The notes: generated by a model from the sequence alone, not told the origin. A stretch of DNA of 64,000 nt from Cellulomonas edaphi (GCF_030362815.1 NZ_JAUCGR010000001.1:612024-676023); one strand, 5' to 3'. Positions 43,639 to 52,103 are shown, counted from the stretch's first letter. Made by a program: numbers and translations.

Positions 43639-43658
43639 ACGGAACTGGCCGGTTCCGT
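43639..43658. promoter_or_regulatory. 20-bp near-perfect palindrome
   Basis: ACGGAACTGGCCGGTTCCGT reads the same on both strands except for one mismatched pair. It lies between the two divergent starts, about 140 nt from each, and could be a dimeric regulator site. Confidence 0.45.
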
Positions 43659-43784
43659 CAAGGTGATTGGCTGTGAGCGGAATCGCACGCGGATCGGGAA
43701 TGCCCCGGACGCCCCGGCGGCTGAACCTGGCCCGATCCGCGGCCGTGGACGCCGCGACGGCGCAGCCCGCGCCATGATGTGCGG

Positions 43785-45065
43785 GTGCCGACGACCCCGG
43801 ACGACGACGAGCTCCAGCTGATCCGTCGTTCCGGCGCTGCCCTGCGTGCCGGCCGCCTGAGCCTGTCGGCCGGCACGGGCAGCTACCGCGTGAAGGCGTC
43901 GATGGCCCGTCTCGCGCACGCCATGGGCGTGGACCGGCACGAGGCCCACGTGACCCTCACCGAGATCACGACGACCTCGCACCGCGGCCGGTCGTTCCGC
44001 ACCGAGGTCGCCGAGGTCCGCACGGTCGGGATCAACGCCGACCGGCTGGCTCGCCTCGAGATCATGGTCTCCGACGTCGAGAGCCGTGCCCGCACGACGG
44101 GCGTCGAGGCGACCGTGGACGACGTCGAGGCCCGCCTCGATGCGATCGCCTCCGCGCCGCCCCTGTACCCGCGGCTGCTCAACGCCCTGTGGTCGGGGAT
44201 CGCGTGCGCCGCGTTCGCCTTCCTCAACAACGGCGGGCTGGTGGAGATCGGGGGCGTGTTCGTCGCGGCGACGCTGGGTCAGGGCGTCCGCCGCGACCTG
44301 CTGCACCGCGGCTGGAACCAGTTCGGCGTCACGATGATCGCCGCCGCGGTGGCCTGCTTCTCCTACCTGGGCCTGGTCACGACGCTGCACGCCGCCGGGG
44401 TGCTGACCACGCGCCACGAGGCGGGCTACGTCTCCGCGGTGCTGTTCCTGATTCCCGGGTTCGCCCTCGTCACGGCCGCGCTCGACCTGGCAAGGCTCGA
44501 CTTCTCGGCGGGGCTGTCGCGGTTGACCTACGCGCTCATGATCCTCACGTCCGCCGCCCTCGCCGTGTGGGGGGTGTCGAGCATCGTCGGCCTCACGCCC
44601 GTCCCGCCCGCCCCGCTCGGCCTGGACCACTCGTTCCTGCTGGTCCTGCGCGCGATCGCCAGCTTCCTGGGTGTGCTCGGCTTCGCGCTCATGTTCAACA
44701 GCCCGTGGCGGATGGCGCTCGCCGCGGCGCTCATCGGGATGGTGGCCAACCTGGGCCGCCTCGAGCTCGTCGACGCCGGCACCGTGGTGCAGGCCGCGGC
44801 GGCGGCCGCCGCGCTCGTCGTGGGGCTGCTGGCCGCGTACGTCGCGCCGCGCATCCGCGTCCCCCGCGTGACCGTCGCCGTCCCCGCCGTCGTGATCATG
44901 GTGCCGGGCGTGGCCGCCTACCGGTCGGTCTTCGCGCTGTCCGAGGGCGACACGGTCCAGGCCCTCGCCTACGGCGTCCAGGCGGCCCTCGTCGTCGTCG
45001 CGCTCTCGATCGGCCTCGCGGTCGCGCGCATGCTGACCGACCCCACCTGGGGCTTCGAGCGCTGA
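43785..45065 (+). CDS. ThrE-family threonine/serine exporter-like protein
   Basis: A 426-residue protein. The soluble N-terminal DUF1212 region (~1-135) includes SLSAGTGSYRVKASMARLAHAMG. About ten helices follow, in the DUF1212 plus DUF3815 order of fused ThrE exporters: NNGGLVEIGGVFVAATLGQGVR, VSAVLFLIPGFALVTAALDLAR and late IMVPGVAAYRSVFALSEGDT. Export of small neutral amino acids is the family role. GTG 43785 is 6 nt after CATGAT; GTG 43779 is an alternative. Confidence 0.87.
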   Translation: MPTTPDDDELQLIRRSGAALRAGRLSLSAGTGSYRVKASMARLAHAMGVDRHEAHVTLTEITTTSHRGRSFRTEVAEVRTVGINADRLARLEIMVSDVESRARTTGVEATVDDVEARLDAIASAPPLYPRLLNALWSGIACAAFAFLNNGGLVEIGGVFVAATLGQGVRRDLLHRGWNQFGVTMIAAAVACFSYLGLVTTLHAAGVLTTRHEAGYVSAVLFLIPGFALVTAALDLARLDFSAGLSRLTYALMILTSAALAVWGVSSIVGLTPVPPAPLGLDHSFLLVLRAIASFLGVLGFALMFNSPWRMALAAALIGMVANLGRLELVDAGTVVQAAAAAAALVVGLLAAYVAPRIRVPRVTVAVPAVVIMVPGVAAYRSVFALSEGDTVQALAYGVQAALVVVALSIGLAVARMLTDPTWGFER

Positions 45066-45100
45066 CGTTCTCGCTGGTCAGAGGCCTCGCGCAGCCCGTT

Positions 45101-45130
45101 TTGCCGCCCGACGACGCGCACGGGTACCCT
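45101..45130 (+). promoter_or_regulatory. Promoter of tRNA-Ser(GCU)
   Basis: TTGCCG (45101-45106), an 18-nt spacer and TACCCT (45125-45130) form a good housekeeping-type promoter. The tRNA begins 10 nt later at 45141. Confidence 0.6.
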
Positions 45131-45140
45131 GTGCTGGCCT

Positions 45141-45229
45141 GGAGACGTCGCATAGCCAGGTCTAGTGCGCGACCCTGCTAAGGTCGTGAAGGGGCAACCC
45201 TTCCGTGGGTTCAAATCCCACCGTCTCCG
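45141..45229 (+). tRNA. tRNA-Ser (anticodon GCU)
   Basis: Acceptor GGAGACG pairs with CGTCTCC (45222-45228) and the discriminator is G (45229). The anticodon stem CGACC/GGTCG encloses CTGCTAA, giving GCU. A long variable arm (GTGAAGGGGCAACCCTTCC) marks it as class II serine. The T arm is GTGGGTTCAAATCCCAC. Confidence 0.96.
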
Positions 45230-45238
45230 CTTCACGAG

Positions 45239-45262
45239 GGCCCGGTCCGTTGCGACCGGGCC
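45239..45262 (+). terminator. Terminator after tRNA-Ser(GCU)
   Basis: GGCCCGGT (45239-45246) pairs exactly with ACCGGGCC (45255-45262) around CCGTTGCG, followed by TTCGTCGT. It begins 10 nt after the tRNA. Confidence 0.85.
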
Positions 45263-45293
45263 TTCGTCGTCCCCGGCGACGAGCGAGTGCCGA

Positions 45294-46523
45294 TCAGCCG
45301 TCCACGGAGGCCGCGGCCGCGAGCTCGGGTGCCCGGCGACGCTCGAGGACCACGTCGCCCACGATCACCTCGAGCAGCACGGCGTTGGTGACCCAGCTGA
45401 GCGCGAGCGGGGTCACGGCCGGCGCCAGGAGCGCGACGGCCGCGGCGGCCACGGCGCCGACGAGGTGCGGGACGGACCAGCGGCCGCCCGTCGCGCGCCG
45501 GAACAACGCGTTCCCGACGAGGTAGACGGCGGCCGCTCCGCACATGAGCCCGGCGGTCCAGGCCGGTGTCGCCCCCTCCTCGCCGTGCGGGTGCGCGAGC
45601 ACCAGCTCGTCCGCCACCGCCGTGAGCACGATGCCGCTGACCAGCAGGAACGGGACGTAGGTGTACGCGACCTGCGCCACCATGCCGGGCTGGTCGCGCG
45701 ACTCGATGTACTCGCTGCCCGTGTGCTCGGAGCGGTCGAAGTACAGCAACCACATCAGCACGGTCGAGGCGAACGCGGCGAGGAACGCCCAGATCAGCGT
45801 CGAGGAGACCTCCAGCTCGGCGAACGCCGCACCCGTCACCACGATGGACTCACCCAGGCTGATGATGAGGAACAGCGACACGCGCTCGGCCATGTGCGCG
45901 CCGCGCACCTCCCACGTCCCGGGATCGGTCGCGCCGAGCCCGGGGACGCGGAACAGCGCACGGGGGCCGGTCATGTCGATGAGAGCGGCGACGACCCAGA
46001 GCCACAGCCGGGACTCGTCGTGCGCGAGCGCCCCGGTGACCCAGAACACGCCCGACACCGACACCCACACGAGGATCCGGACGAAGTTCATGGCGTTGGA
46101 CGGCCAGTGCCGTCCCATCGCCCACACCGTGAACGCCGTGCGTCCCACCTGGATCGCGACGTACGGGGCGGCGAACATCAGCGCCTTGTCCTCGAACGCG
46201 TCGGGGATGCCGCTCGACATCAGCAGGCCCAGCAGCGTCAGCACCATGAGCATGGCGCGCACGGGGAGGCGCTCGGGGTCCAGCCAGTTGGTGACCCAGG
46301 TGGTGTCGATCCACAGCCACCACACGGCCCAGCCCAGCAGCACGGTGTGCAGCAGGGTGGAGCCGTCCGGGTGCGCGATGAGGCTGTGGGACAGCTGCGT
46401 GACGGCGAAGACGAACACCAGGTCGAAGAACAGCTCGATGTAGCCGACGCGGCTCGAGTCGCGGCCGTCGCCGTGCCTGAGCACGTCGGCCCGCATGCCC
46501 CACCGGCCCGACAGCGTGTCCAT
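45294..46523 (-). CDS. Low temperature requirement protein A (LtrA) family membrane protein
   Basis: A 409-residue polytopic protein. The N-terminal signature VGYIELFFDLVFVFAVTQLSH (from ~25) is diagnostic of LtrA. WWLWIDTTWVTNWLDPERLPVR (~65-86) and ERVSLFLIISLGESIVVTG (~207-225) follow, with about ten helices in total. The family was named from Listeria cold-growth mutants; its activity is unknown. ATG 46523 is 7 nt after CAGGAT. Confidence 0.88.
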   Translation of the reverse strand: MDTLSGRWGMRADVLRHGDGRDSSRVGYIELFFDLVFVFAVTQLSHSLIAHPDGSTLLHTVLLGWAVWWLWIDTTWVTNWLDPERLPVRAMLMVLTLLGLLMSSGIPDAFEDKALMFAAPYVAIQVGRTAFTVWAMGRHWPSNAMNFVRILVWVSVSGVFWVTGALAHDESRLWLWVVAALIDMTGPRALFRVPGLGATDPGTWEVRGAHMAERVSLFLIISLGESIVVTGAAFAELEVSSTLIWAFLAAFASTVLMWLLYFDRSEHTGSEYIESRDQPGMVAQVAYTYVPFLLVSGIVLTAVADELVLAHPHGEEGATPAWTAGLMCGAAAVYLVGNALFRRATGGRWSVPHLVGAVAAAAVALLAPAVTPLALSWVTNAVLLEVIVGDVVLERRRAPELAAAASVDG

Positions 46524-46570
46524 GGCGGTGATCCTGCCAGCGGACGTGCGCGGGGTCACGTGCGCCCGGT

Positions 46571-46600
46571 TTGGGCTCCGGCCTCTCGACCCGGTATCGT
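46571..46600 (+). promoter_or_regulatory. Probable promoter of tRNA-Arg
   Basis: TTGGGC (46571-46576) and TATCGT (46595-46600) are separated by 18 nt and end 22 nt before the tRNA. This is a reasonable but not strong match to a housekeeping promoter. Confidence 0.45.
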
Positions 46601-46622
46601 CTACCGCGGCCCGCAAGGCCAT

Positions 46623-46695
46623 GCGCCCGTAGCTCAATGGATAGAGCATCTGACTACGGATCAGAAGGTTGGGGGTTCGAGTCCCTTCGGGCGCA
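46623..46695 (+). tRNA. tRNA-Arg (anticodon ACG)
   Basis: GCGCCCG pairs with CGGGCGC (46688-46694) and the discriminator is A. The anticodon stem CTGA.../...TCAG encloses CTACGGA, giving ACG (read as ICG after deamination). The T arm is GGGGGTTCGAGTCCCTT. Length is 73 nt. Confidence 0.96.
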
Positions 46696-46704
46696 CAGCA
46701 AGGA

Positions 46705-46743
46705 AACGCCCCGCCACCTGCACCCCAGCAGGGGCGGGGCGTT
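46705..46743 (+). terminator. Terminator after tRNA-Arg
   Basis: AACGCCCCGCC (46705-46715) pairs exactly with GGCGGGGCGTT (46733-46743) around a 17-nt loop, followed by CTCG. It starts 10 nt after the tRNA. Confidence 0.88.
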
Positions 46744-46810
46744 CTCGAGTCTGCGACGCATTCCGATGCGGGAGCGACCCGTCCACGCGCGCAGCGGCGA
46801 CGTGAGCCCG

Positions 46811-47158
46811 TCAGTCGGCGGAGCTCTCGGCGGCCTGCCGGTCGTCGGCCGCGGCATCGCGGTGCCTCTGCGCGGCGGCTCGCCGCTCACCCTCCTCGGG
46901 GCCGTCGTACGTGTCGGCGAGATGCTCGAGCGTCTGCGCCGCTCGGTCGTGGGTCCGGACGGCACGGATGTGCCCCTCGCGGGCGTGCTCCGCGGCGGCC
47001 TGCGCTCGCTCCACGCCCAGCTGCACGTCGGCCTCCGTGGGCGTCAGACGACTGCGCAGCTCCTCGGCGCGCTTGCCGACCTCCGCCGCGCGTTCGCGCG
47101 CCTCGCGTGCTCGCTGCCGCCGGTCTTCGTCGGCGGCAACCTCGTCGTTCGTGGTCAC
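46811..47158 (-). CDS. Hypothetical coiled-coil protein
   Basis: A 115-residue, highly charged protein made almost entirely of Arg/Glu/Ala helix: DRRQRAREARERAAEVGKRA, TPTEADVQLGVERAQAAAEH and GERRAAAQRHRDAAADDRQA. No family is recognised and no membrane segment is seen. GTG 47158 has AGGA 8 nt upstream. It is divergent from the M15 peptidase. Codon use and third-position GC fit a real gene, but the repeated helix makes family assignment unsafe. Confidence 0.6.
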   Translation of the reverse strand: MTTNDEVAADEDRRQRAREARERAAEVGKRAEELRSRLTPTEADVQLGVERAQAAAEHAREGHIRAVRTHDRAAQTLEHLADTYDGPEEGERRAAAQRHRDAAADDRQAAESSAD

Positions 47159-47219
47159 CTGCCAGTCCTGCACCCATGACGGTGGAGTGAGCACGACGAG
47201 AACGGCGGTGGGTGATCCG

Positions 47220-47247
47220 CTCATCGATGCGCCGGCCGTGCCGATAG
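47220..47247 (+). promoter_or_regulatory. Flagellar-sigma (FliA/WhiG-type) promoter
   Basis: CTCA (47220-47223), 16 nt, then GCCGATAG (47240-47247) matches the form CTCA-N15-17-GCCGAA/TAA that I recall for FliA-dependent flagellar genes of motile actinobacteria. The peptidase start codon is 43 nt downstream. Confidence 0.6.
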
Positions 47248-47290
47248 GTGGAGTCGCGGCTCTGCCCGGAGCCCTCGAGGAGGCCCTTTC

Positions 47291-47953
47291 TTGGACGGCA
47301 TCAGCGCCCTGACCGCGCGCATCGCGCAGATCCAGACGCAGATCGGCTCCCTACAGACCGCTCAGGCGGTTGCGCCCGCGCAGGTCAGCCAGCCGGTCGG
47401 CGCGTCGAGCGGCAGCAGCGGGGCGGCGTTCGCCCAGGCACTCGCGGATGCGACGGCGCAGACCGCCGCTGCCCAGCCGGTCGCCGCGGCACCGAGAGCC
47501 GCGGCACCGTCGGCCGGGACCGACCGCACGGCCGGGAGCACGGCGGTCGACGCCACGGGTGTGCCGCTCGTCCTGAAGAAGTTCGGCAACGGCCATGTCC
47601 CTGCGAGCGCGCTGTCGAACGTGGCGGGCACCGACGCGGTGCTGTGGGCCCCCGCTGCGCGTGCGCTCGAGGACCTGCGTGCCGCGGCCGCCAAGGACGG
47701 CGTCTCGATCGGGATCAACGACTCCTACCGTTCGTACGAACGGCAGGAGGCGATGGTGAAGACCAAGGGGCTGTACGGCCACGGCGGCCTGGCGGCACAG
47801 CCGGGGACGTCGATGCACGGCTGGGGCGTCGCGACCGACCTCCATCTCGACGCCAGGGCGCTGTCGTGGATGAAGGCGCACGCCGACGACTACGGCTTCG
47901 TCGACAACGTCGCGGGCGAGTCGTGGCACTGGCAGTGGAAGCCGGGCGCATAG
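47291..47953 (+). CDS. M15-family peptidase, probably flagellum-associated
   Basis: A 220-residue protein. The N-terminus ISALTARIAQIQTQIGSL is a coiled coil, then an Ala/Pro linker to ~85. The VanY/M15 domain (~90-220) has INDSYRSYERQEAMV (~141-155), zinc motif SMHGWGVATDLHL (~176-188) and ESWHWQW (~211-217), all intact. The TTG start at 47291 has AGGAGG 7 nt upstream. It should cleave peptidoglycan peptides. The coiled-coil N-terminus and flagellar-type promoter suggest wall opening for the flagellar rod. The 3' end is duplicated downstream. Confidence 0.84.
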   Translation: MDGISALTARIAQIQTQIGSLQTAQAVAPAQVSQPVGASSGSSGAAFAQALADATAQTAAAQPVAAAPRAAAPSAGTDRTAGSTAVDATGVPLVLKKFGNGHVPASALSNVAGTDAVLWAPAARALEDLRAAAAKDGVSIGINDSYRSYERQEAMVKTKGLYGHGGLAAQPGTSMHGWGVATDLHLDARALSWMKAHADDYGFVDNVAGESWHWQWKPGA

Positions 47954-48250
47954 CCCACGCCCCACTGGCCGGCGTCCGCCGAGCGCGGGTCGCCCGCCGC
48001 GACCGCGCGTAGCGCGCGACCCGCGCTCGTGCCGCAGCCCCCGCGGTCGCGAATCATGTGCGGCCGAGGCGCGGTGGCGGATGGTGCGCAGGCATCGCGT
48101 CGCGGGCGAGTTATTGCACTGGCAGGAAGCCGGGCGCGTAGCCACCCGCCGCCTGGCCGGCGTCCGCCGAGCGCGGGTCGCCCGCCGCGACCGCGCGTGG
48201 CGCGCGACCCGCGCTCGTGCCGTAGCACCCGCGGTCGCGAATGGCGCCGC
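47908..48250 (+). repeat. Tandem duplication (190-bp period) of the peptidase 3' end and its terminator
   Basis: CGTCGCGGGCGAG occurs at 47908-47920 and 48098-48110. From there ~150 bp are similar: the GESWHWQWKPGA codons, the stop, and a hairpin region. Copy 2 has lost three bases in the Trp codons, so it encodes nothing. In both copies CGAGCGCGGGTCGC pairs with its exact complement across ~20 nt, a strong terminator. Confidence 0.85.
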
Positions 48251-48386
48251 CGCACCCGCGCTCGTGCCGCAGGCCTCGCGGTCGCGGTCGCGGCGTTGGG
48301 CATTGGCGGCGGGGGCGTGAGCCGCAGGTCATGCAGGTCACGCGTTGGTGATGACCTGGACACGTAGCCCGGCTACCGTGACGAAG
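47954..48386. other. 433-bp spacer: duplicated terminators, then glgP promoter
   Basis: Apart from the duplication, GCGGTCGCG motifs recur at 48043, 48231, 48278 and 48284. A TACCGT box at 48374-48379 lies 7 nt before GTG 48387 and is the likely -10 of glgP. No gene is seen. Confidence 0.6.
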
Positions 48387-50858
48387 GTGACCGAGAACTC
48401 GACACCCATCGCCACGCGTGAGCGCACCGTCGACGGCTTCGTGCGGGAGTTCCTGCGCGAGCTGAACTTCGGGCAGGGGGTAGACCTGTCCCGAGCATCC
48501 GTGAACGACCAGTACCTGGCCATGGCCCGCACCGTGCGCCACTACCTCATGGTGCGGTGGCTGGAGACGCTGCGCCGGCAGGGCGAGCTGCAGGCCAAGT
48601 CGGTGGCGTACCTGTCCGCCGAGTTCCTGCTGGGCCGCCAGCTGGACAACGCACTGCTCGCCTCGGGGCTCGAGGACATCGTCGAGGAGGGGCTGTCCAG
48701 CCTGGGCATCGACCTCGCCACGCTGCGCGACGCGGAGGTCGAGCCCGGTCTCGGCAACGGCGGTCTCGGCCGTCTGGCCGCCTGCTTCATCGACTCGCTC
48801 GCCACCATGAACGTCCCGTGCATCGGCTACGGCATCCGCTACGAGTACGGGATCTTCCAGCAGACGTTCGTCGACGGCTGGCAGGTGGAGAAGCCCGACG
48901 ACTGGCTGGCCCTCGGCTCGCCGTGGGAGTTCCCGCACCCCGAGGCGGCGGTCCGCGTGAACTTCGGCGGCAGCGTCGAGCAGTACCAGGCCGACGACGG
49001 CGTCGTCCGGCGCCGCTGGGTGCCGGGCTGGTCGGTGCTCGCGGTGCCCTACAACTACATGGTCCCCGGCTTCGAGAACGGCCGGGTGAACACCCTGCGC
49101 CTGTGGAGCGCGCAGGCGACGCACGCGTTCGACCTCGCGATCTTCAACTCGGGCGACTACGCGGAGGCGGTGCGGGCGCAGACCTTCGCCGAGAACATCA
49201 CGAAGGTGCTCTACCCGGAGGACTCCACGCCGCAGGGCAAGGAGCTGCGCCTGCAGCAGCAGTACTTCTTCGTCGCCGCGTCGCTCAAGAACTTCATCGA
49301 CGAGGTGCTGCCCGAGGGCTTCGACCTGCACAACCTTCCGGACCGCATCAACTTCCAGCTCAACGACACCCACCCGGTGATCGCGATCCCTGAGCTCATG
49401 CGCATCCTGGTCGACGAGAAGGGCTGGGACTGGGACGACGCCTGGTCGGTCACCAGCAAGTGCTTCGCGTACACGTGCCACACCCTGCTCCCCGAGGCGC
49501 TCGAGGTGTGGCCCGTCGACCTGCTGGGCCGCCTGCTCCCGCGGCACCTGGAGATCATCTACCGCATCAACGACGCCTTCCTGGCAGAGCTGCGGCAGGA
49601 GTACCCGGACGACGAGCTGCGCGTGCGCCGCATGTCGATCATCGCCGAGTACCCGGTGCGCGCGGTGCGCATGGCCTACCTCGCCACCGTCGCCGGGACC
49701 AAGGTGAACGGCGTGGCCGAGCTGCACTCGCAGCTGCTGCGGGACAAGGTCCTCAACGACTTCTCGGAGTACTACCCCGACAAGTTCACCAACGTCACCA
49801 ACGGCGTCACGCCCCGACGGTTCGTCCGGCTGGCCAACCCCGCGCTCTCCGGCCTGATCACCGAGGCGATCGGCGACGGCTGGGTGACCGACCTCGACAA
49901 GCTGTCGGGCCTGGAGCCGCTGGCCGAGGACGCCGAGTTCCGGCGCCGCTTCCGTGAGATCAAGCTGCACAACAAGCACCGGATCGCGGACGTGCTGGCC
50001 ACGCGGGACGGCACCGTGGTGAACCCCGACACGATGTTCGACGTCATGGTCAAGCGGCTGCACGAGTACAAGCGCCAGACCCTCAAGCTCCTGCACATCG
50101 TGTCGCTGTACGAGCAGGTCACGTCCGGCAGGCTCGACATCGGCTCCGTCACGCCCCGCACGTTCGCCTTCGGGGCGAAGGCGGCGCCGGGCTACCTGCT
50201 GGCAAAGCAGATCATCGGGCTGATCAACGCCGTGGGGCGCACGATCAACGAGGACCCGGCCCTCGAGGGCCGCCTCTCGGTCGTCTTCCCGGCCAACTAC
50301 AACGTCACGCTCGCCGAGACTCTCATCCCCGCCGCGGACCTGTCGGAGCAGATCTCGCTCGCCGGCAAGGAGGCGTCGGGCACCGGGAACATGAAGTTCA
50401 TGCTCAACGGCGCCCTGACCATCGGCACGGACGACGGGGCGAACGTCGAGATCCGCCGCCTCGTGGGCGACGAGCACTTCTTCCTGTTCGGCCTCACCGA
50501 GCCCGAGGTGGAGCAGCTGGTCGACCGCGGGTACCACCCGTCGGCGTACTACGAGACGAACGCGAGCCTGCGGCGCGCGCTGGACCTCATCGCGTCGGGT
50601 GCCTTCTCGAACGGCGACCGCGCGGTCTTCGAGCCGATCGTCTCGAACCTGCTGCACGAGGACCGCTTCCTGGCGCTCGCGGACTTCCAGGCGTACATCG
50701 ACGCCCAGGCCCGCGTCGACGCCGCCTACGCGGACCCCGAGCAGTGGACCCGCTCGGCTGTCCTCAACGTGGCCCGCGGTGGCTTCTTCTCGTCGGACCG
50801 CTCGATGCGCGACTACATCGATCGCATCTGGCACACCCCGCCGGTGCCCCCGGCCTGA
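48387..50858 (+). CDS. glgP: Glycogen phosphorylase
   Basis: An 823-residue PLP enzyme releasing glucose-1-phosphate from glycogen or maltodextrin. It has VAYLSAEFLLGRQLDNALL (~72-90), VEPGLGNGGLGRLAACFIDS (~115-134), KVNGVAELHSQLL and VKRLHEYKRQTLKLLHI (~554-570). The PLP-lysine signature EASGTGNMKFMLNGALTIGT is at ~661-680. Allosteric N-terminal phosphorylation residues of animal enzymes are not expected. GTG 48387 follows TACCGT by 7 nt; GTG 48378 is also in frame. Product flows to Pgm (11.4 kb). Confidence 0.95.
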   Translation: MTENSTPIATRERTVDGFVREFLRELNFGQGVDLSRASVNDQYLAMARTVRHYLMVRWLETLRRQGELQAKSVAYLSAEFLLGRQLDNALLASGLEDIVEEGLSSLGIDLATLRDAEVEPGLGNGGLGRLAACFIDSLATMNVPCIGYGIRYEYGIFQQTFVDGWQVEKPDDWLALGSPWEFPHPEAAVRVNFGGSVEQYQADDGVVRRRWVPGWSVLAVPYNYMVPGFENGRVNTLRLWSAQATHAFDLAIFNSGDYAEAVRAQTFAENITKVLYPEDSTPQGKELRLQQQYFFVAASLKNFIDEVLPEGFDLHNLPDRINFQLNDTHPVIAIPELMRILVDEKGWDWDDAWSVTSKCFAYTCHTLLPEALEVWPVDLLGRLLPRHLEIIYRINDAFLAELRQEYPDDELRVRRMSIIAEYPVRAVRMAYLATVAGTKVNGVAELHSQLLRDKVLNDFSEYYPDKFTNVTNGVTPRRFVRLANPALSGLITEAIGDGWVTDLDKLSGLEPLAEDAEFRRRFREIKLHNKHRIADVLATRDGTVVNPDTMFDVMVKRLHEYKRQTLKLLHIVSLYEQVTSGRLDIGSVTPRTFAFGAKAAPGYLLAKQIIGLINAVGRTINEDPALEGRLSVVFPANYNVTLAETLIPAADLSEQISLAGKEASGTGNMKFMLNGALTIGTDDGANVEIRRLVGDEHFFLFGLTEPEVEQLVDRGYHPSAYYETNASLRRALDLIASGAFSNGDRAVFEPIVSNLLHEDRFLALADFQAYIDAQARVDAAYADPEQWTRSAVLNVARGGFFSSDRSMRDYIDRIWHTPPVPPA

Positions 50859-50880
50859 CCGGCGCAGCGACGACGGCCCC

Positions 50881-50920
50881 GACGACGCCCTCCGACCTTC
50901 CCGGGTCGGAGGGCGTCGTC
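50881..50920 (+). terminator. Terminator of glgP
   Basis: GACGACGCCCTCCGACC (50881-50897) pairs perfectly with GGTCGGAGGGCGTCGTC (50904-50920) around a 6-nt loop, followed by GTTCG. It starts 22 nt after the stop codon. Confidence 0.93.
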
Positions 50921-50958
50921 GTTCGCCACCGCGGACCCGGGGGAACTACGGTGAGCCC

Positions 50959-51357
50959 GTGAGCCCCAAGAAGTCGCAGGAGATGAAGGCGTCGACCGCC
51001 GCCGCCAAGCTGGACGTGTACCTGCCGGCCACGCCGCAGGAGTTCCAGGACAGCACCATCACGCGCGACGAGCTGGCCGAGCTGCAGCGCACGCCGCCGC
51101 AGTGGCTGACCGACCTGCGTCGCAACGGACCGCACCCCCGCGGCGTCGTGGCCGCGCGGCTGCGCGTCTCGACGAGCGGCCTGGCCCGCGCCGGGATCAC
51201 CGACCCGCTGACCACCGACGAGATCGCCGCGCTCATCGCCGACCCGCCGGAGTGGCTGGTCCAGGAGCGGGCGACGTTCGAGGAGGTGCGCCGCGAGGAG
51301 CGGCGGCTCGAGTCCCGCGAGGCGGACCGCCGCGCGGCGCAGGCTGCCAAGGGCTGA
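50959..51357 (+). CDS. DUF5997 family protein
   Basis: A 132-residue protein with SQEMKASTAAAKLDVYLPAT near the start, TRDELAELQRTPPQWLTDLR (~34-53), then GVVAARLRVSTSGLARAGIT and a charged helix rich in Arg/Glu at the end. The family is known only from actinobacteria, with no assigned activity, and usually sits next to a stand-alone LysR-type effector domain, as here (tail to tail, 8 nt apart). GTG 50959 is 6 nt after TACGGT. Confidence 0.8.
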   Translation: MSPKKSQEMKASTAAAKLDVYLPATPQEFQDSTITRDELAELQRTPPQWLTDLRRNGPHPRGVVAARLRVSTSGLARAGITDPLTTDEIAALIADPPEWLVQERATFEEVRREERRLESREADRRAAQAAKG

Positions 51358-51365
51358 GGTCCCGC

Positions 51366-52103
51366 TCAGCGGCCCTTGCGAGGGCGGTGCTTGGTGGTGC
51401 TCTGGCGCATGGGCGTACGACCCGACGCGCCGGGCGCGGGCTTCTTCGCCGCAGCGGCCGGCCTGGGCTTCTTCGTCGTCTTCTCCTGCTTCGGCGCGGG
51501 CGCAGGCGCGCCCCGGCCGCGTGAGGAGTTCGCCTTGCGGCCCCGCACGATGCCGATGAACTCCTCGACGAGGTCGTCGTAGCGGTCCTCGGGCCACACC
51601 AGCGCGACCGACGTCGTCGGGGCCTCCGGGACGGGGATCGCCACCAGGCCCCGGCGCTGGTGCAGCCGCGCGACCGACTGCGGCAGGAGCACGATGCCGA
51701 CGCCCGCGGCCACCAGGTCGATCGCGTCCGCCGTCGTCGGCACCTCGCCGCCCGCGAACCGCGTGCCGGGCGCCTGCGCCCAGGCCAGCAGGTCGTCGCC
51801 CGGCACGACGAGCGTCTCGTCGGCCAGGTCGGCCACGGGCACCTCGTCCACCACGGTGACGACGTGGTCCTTCGGCACCACGACGACGGTGGTCTCCTCG
51901 TACAGCGGGATCGCCGCGAGGCCCTCACGGTCGACCGGCAGCCGCACGAGCGCCACGTCCGCGTCGCCGGCGCGCAGCCGCGCCACCGCGTCGGCGGGCT
52001 CCGCGTGCACGAGCGTGGCCGGCACGTCGCTGAGCCGCTCGGCCCACACGCGCAGCCAGCGGTCCGGGTTGACCCCCGGGACGAGCAGGATGCGGAAGGT
52101 CAT
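51366..52103 (-). CDS. LysR-type effector-binding domain protein lacking a DNA-binding domain
   Basis: A 245-residue protein. Residues ~1-180 are a periplasmic-binding-protein-like LysR substrate domain: RILLVPGVNPDRWLRVWAER, RAGDADVALVRLPVDREGLA and VAAGVGIVLLPQSVARL (~130-146). The usual N-terminal winged helix is absent. Instead the C-terminus (~190-245) is a Lys/Arg/Pro/Ala-rich tail that could bind nucleic acid. It overlaps trmB by 4 nt (ATGA) and so is the second gene of that operon. The ligand is unknown. Confidence 0.82.
   Translation of the reverse strand: MTFRILLVPGVNPDRWLRVWAERLSDVPATLVHAEPADAVARLRAGDADVALVRLPVDREGLAAIPLYEETTVVVVPKDHVVTVVDEVPVADLADETLVVPGDDLLAWAQAPGTRFAGGEVPTTADAIDLVAAGVGIVLLPQSVARLHQRRGLVAIPVPEAPTTSVALVWPEDRYDDLVEEFIGIVRGRKANSSRGRGAPAPAPKQEKTTKKPRPAAAAKKPAPGASGRTPMRQSTTKHRPRKGR

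Larger units (their letters stand above)
43499..43784. promoter_or_regulatory. 286-bp divergent promoter region with two palindromic sites
   Basis: The gap lies between the exporter and ThrE-type genes and contains no gene. Two symmetrical sequences stand out and are listed separately. A CATGAT box 6 nt before GTG 43785 would give a leaderless transcript for the right-hand gene. Confidence 0.5.

Noticed and set aside
48001..48345. Possible small genes in the GC-rich spacer before glgP
   Set aside because: The open frames overlap the duplicated hairpins, lack start signals and give Arg/Ala-rich low-complexity products.
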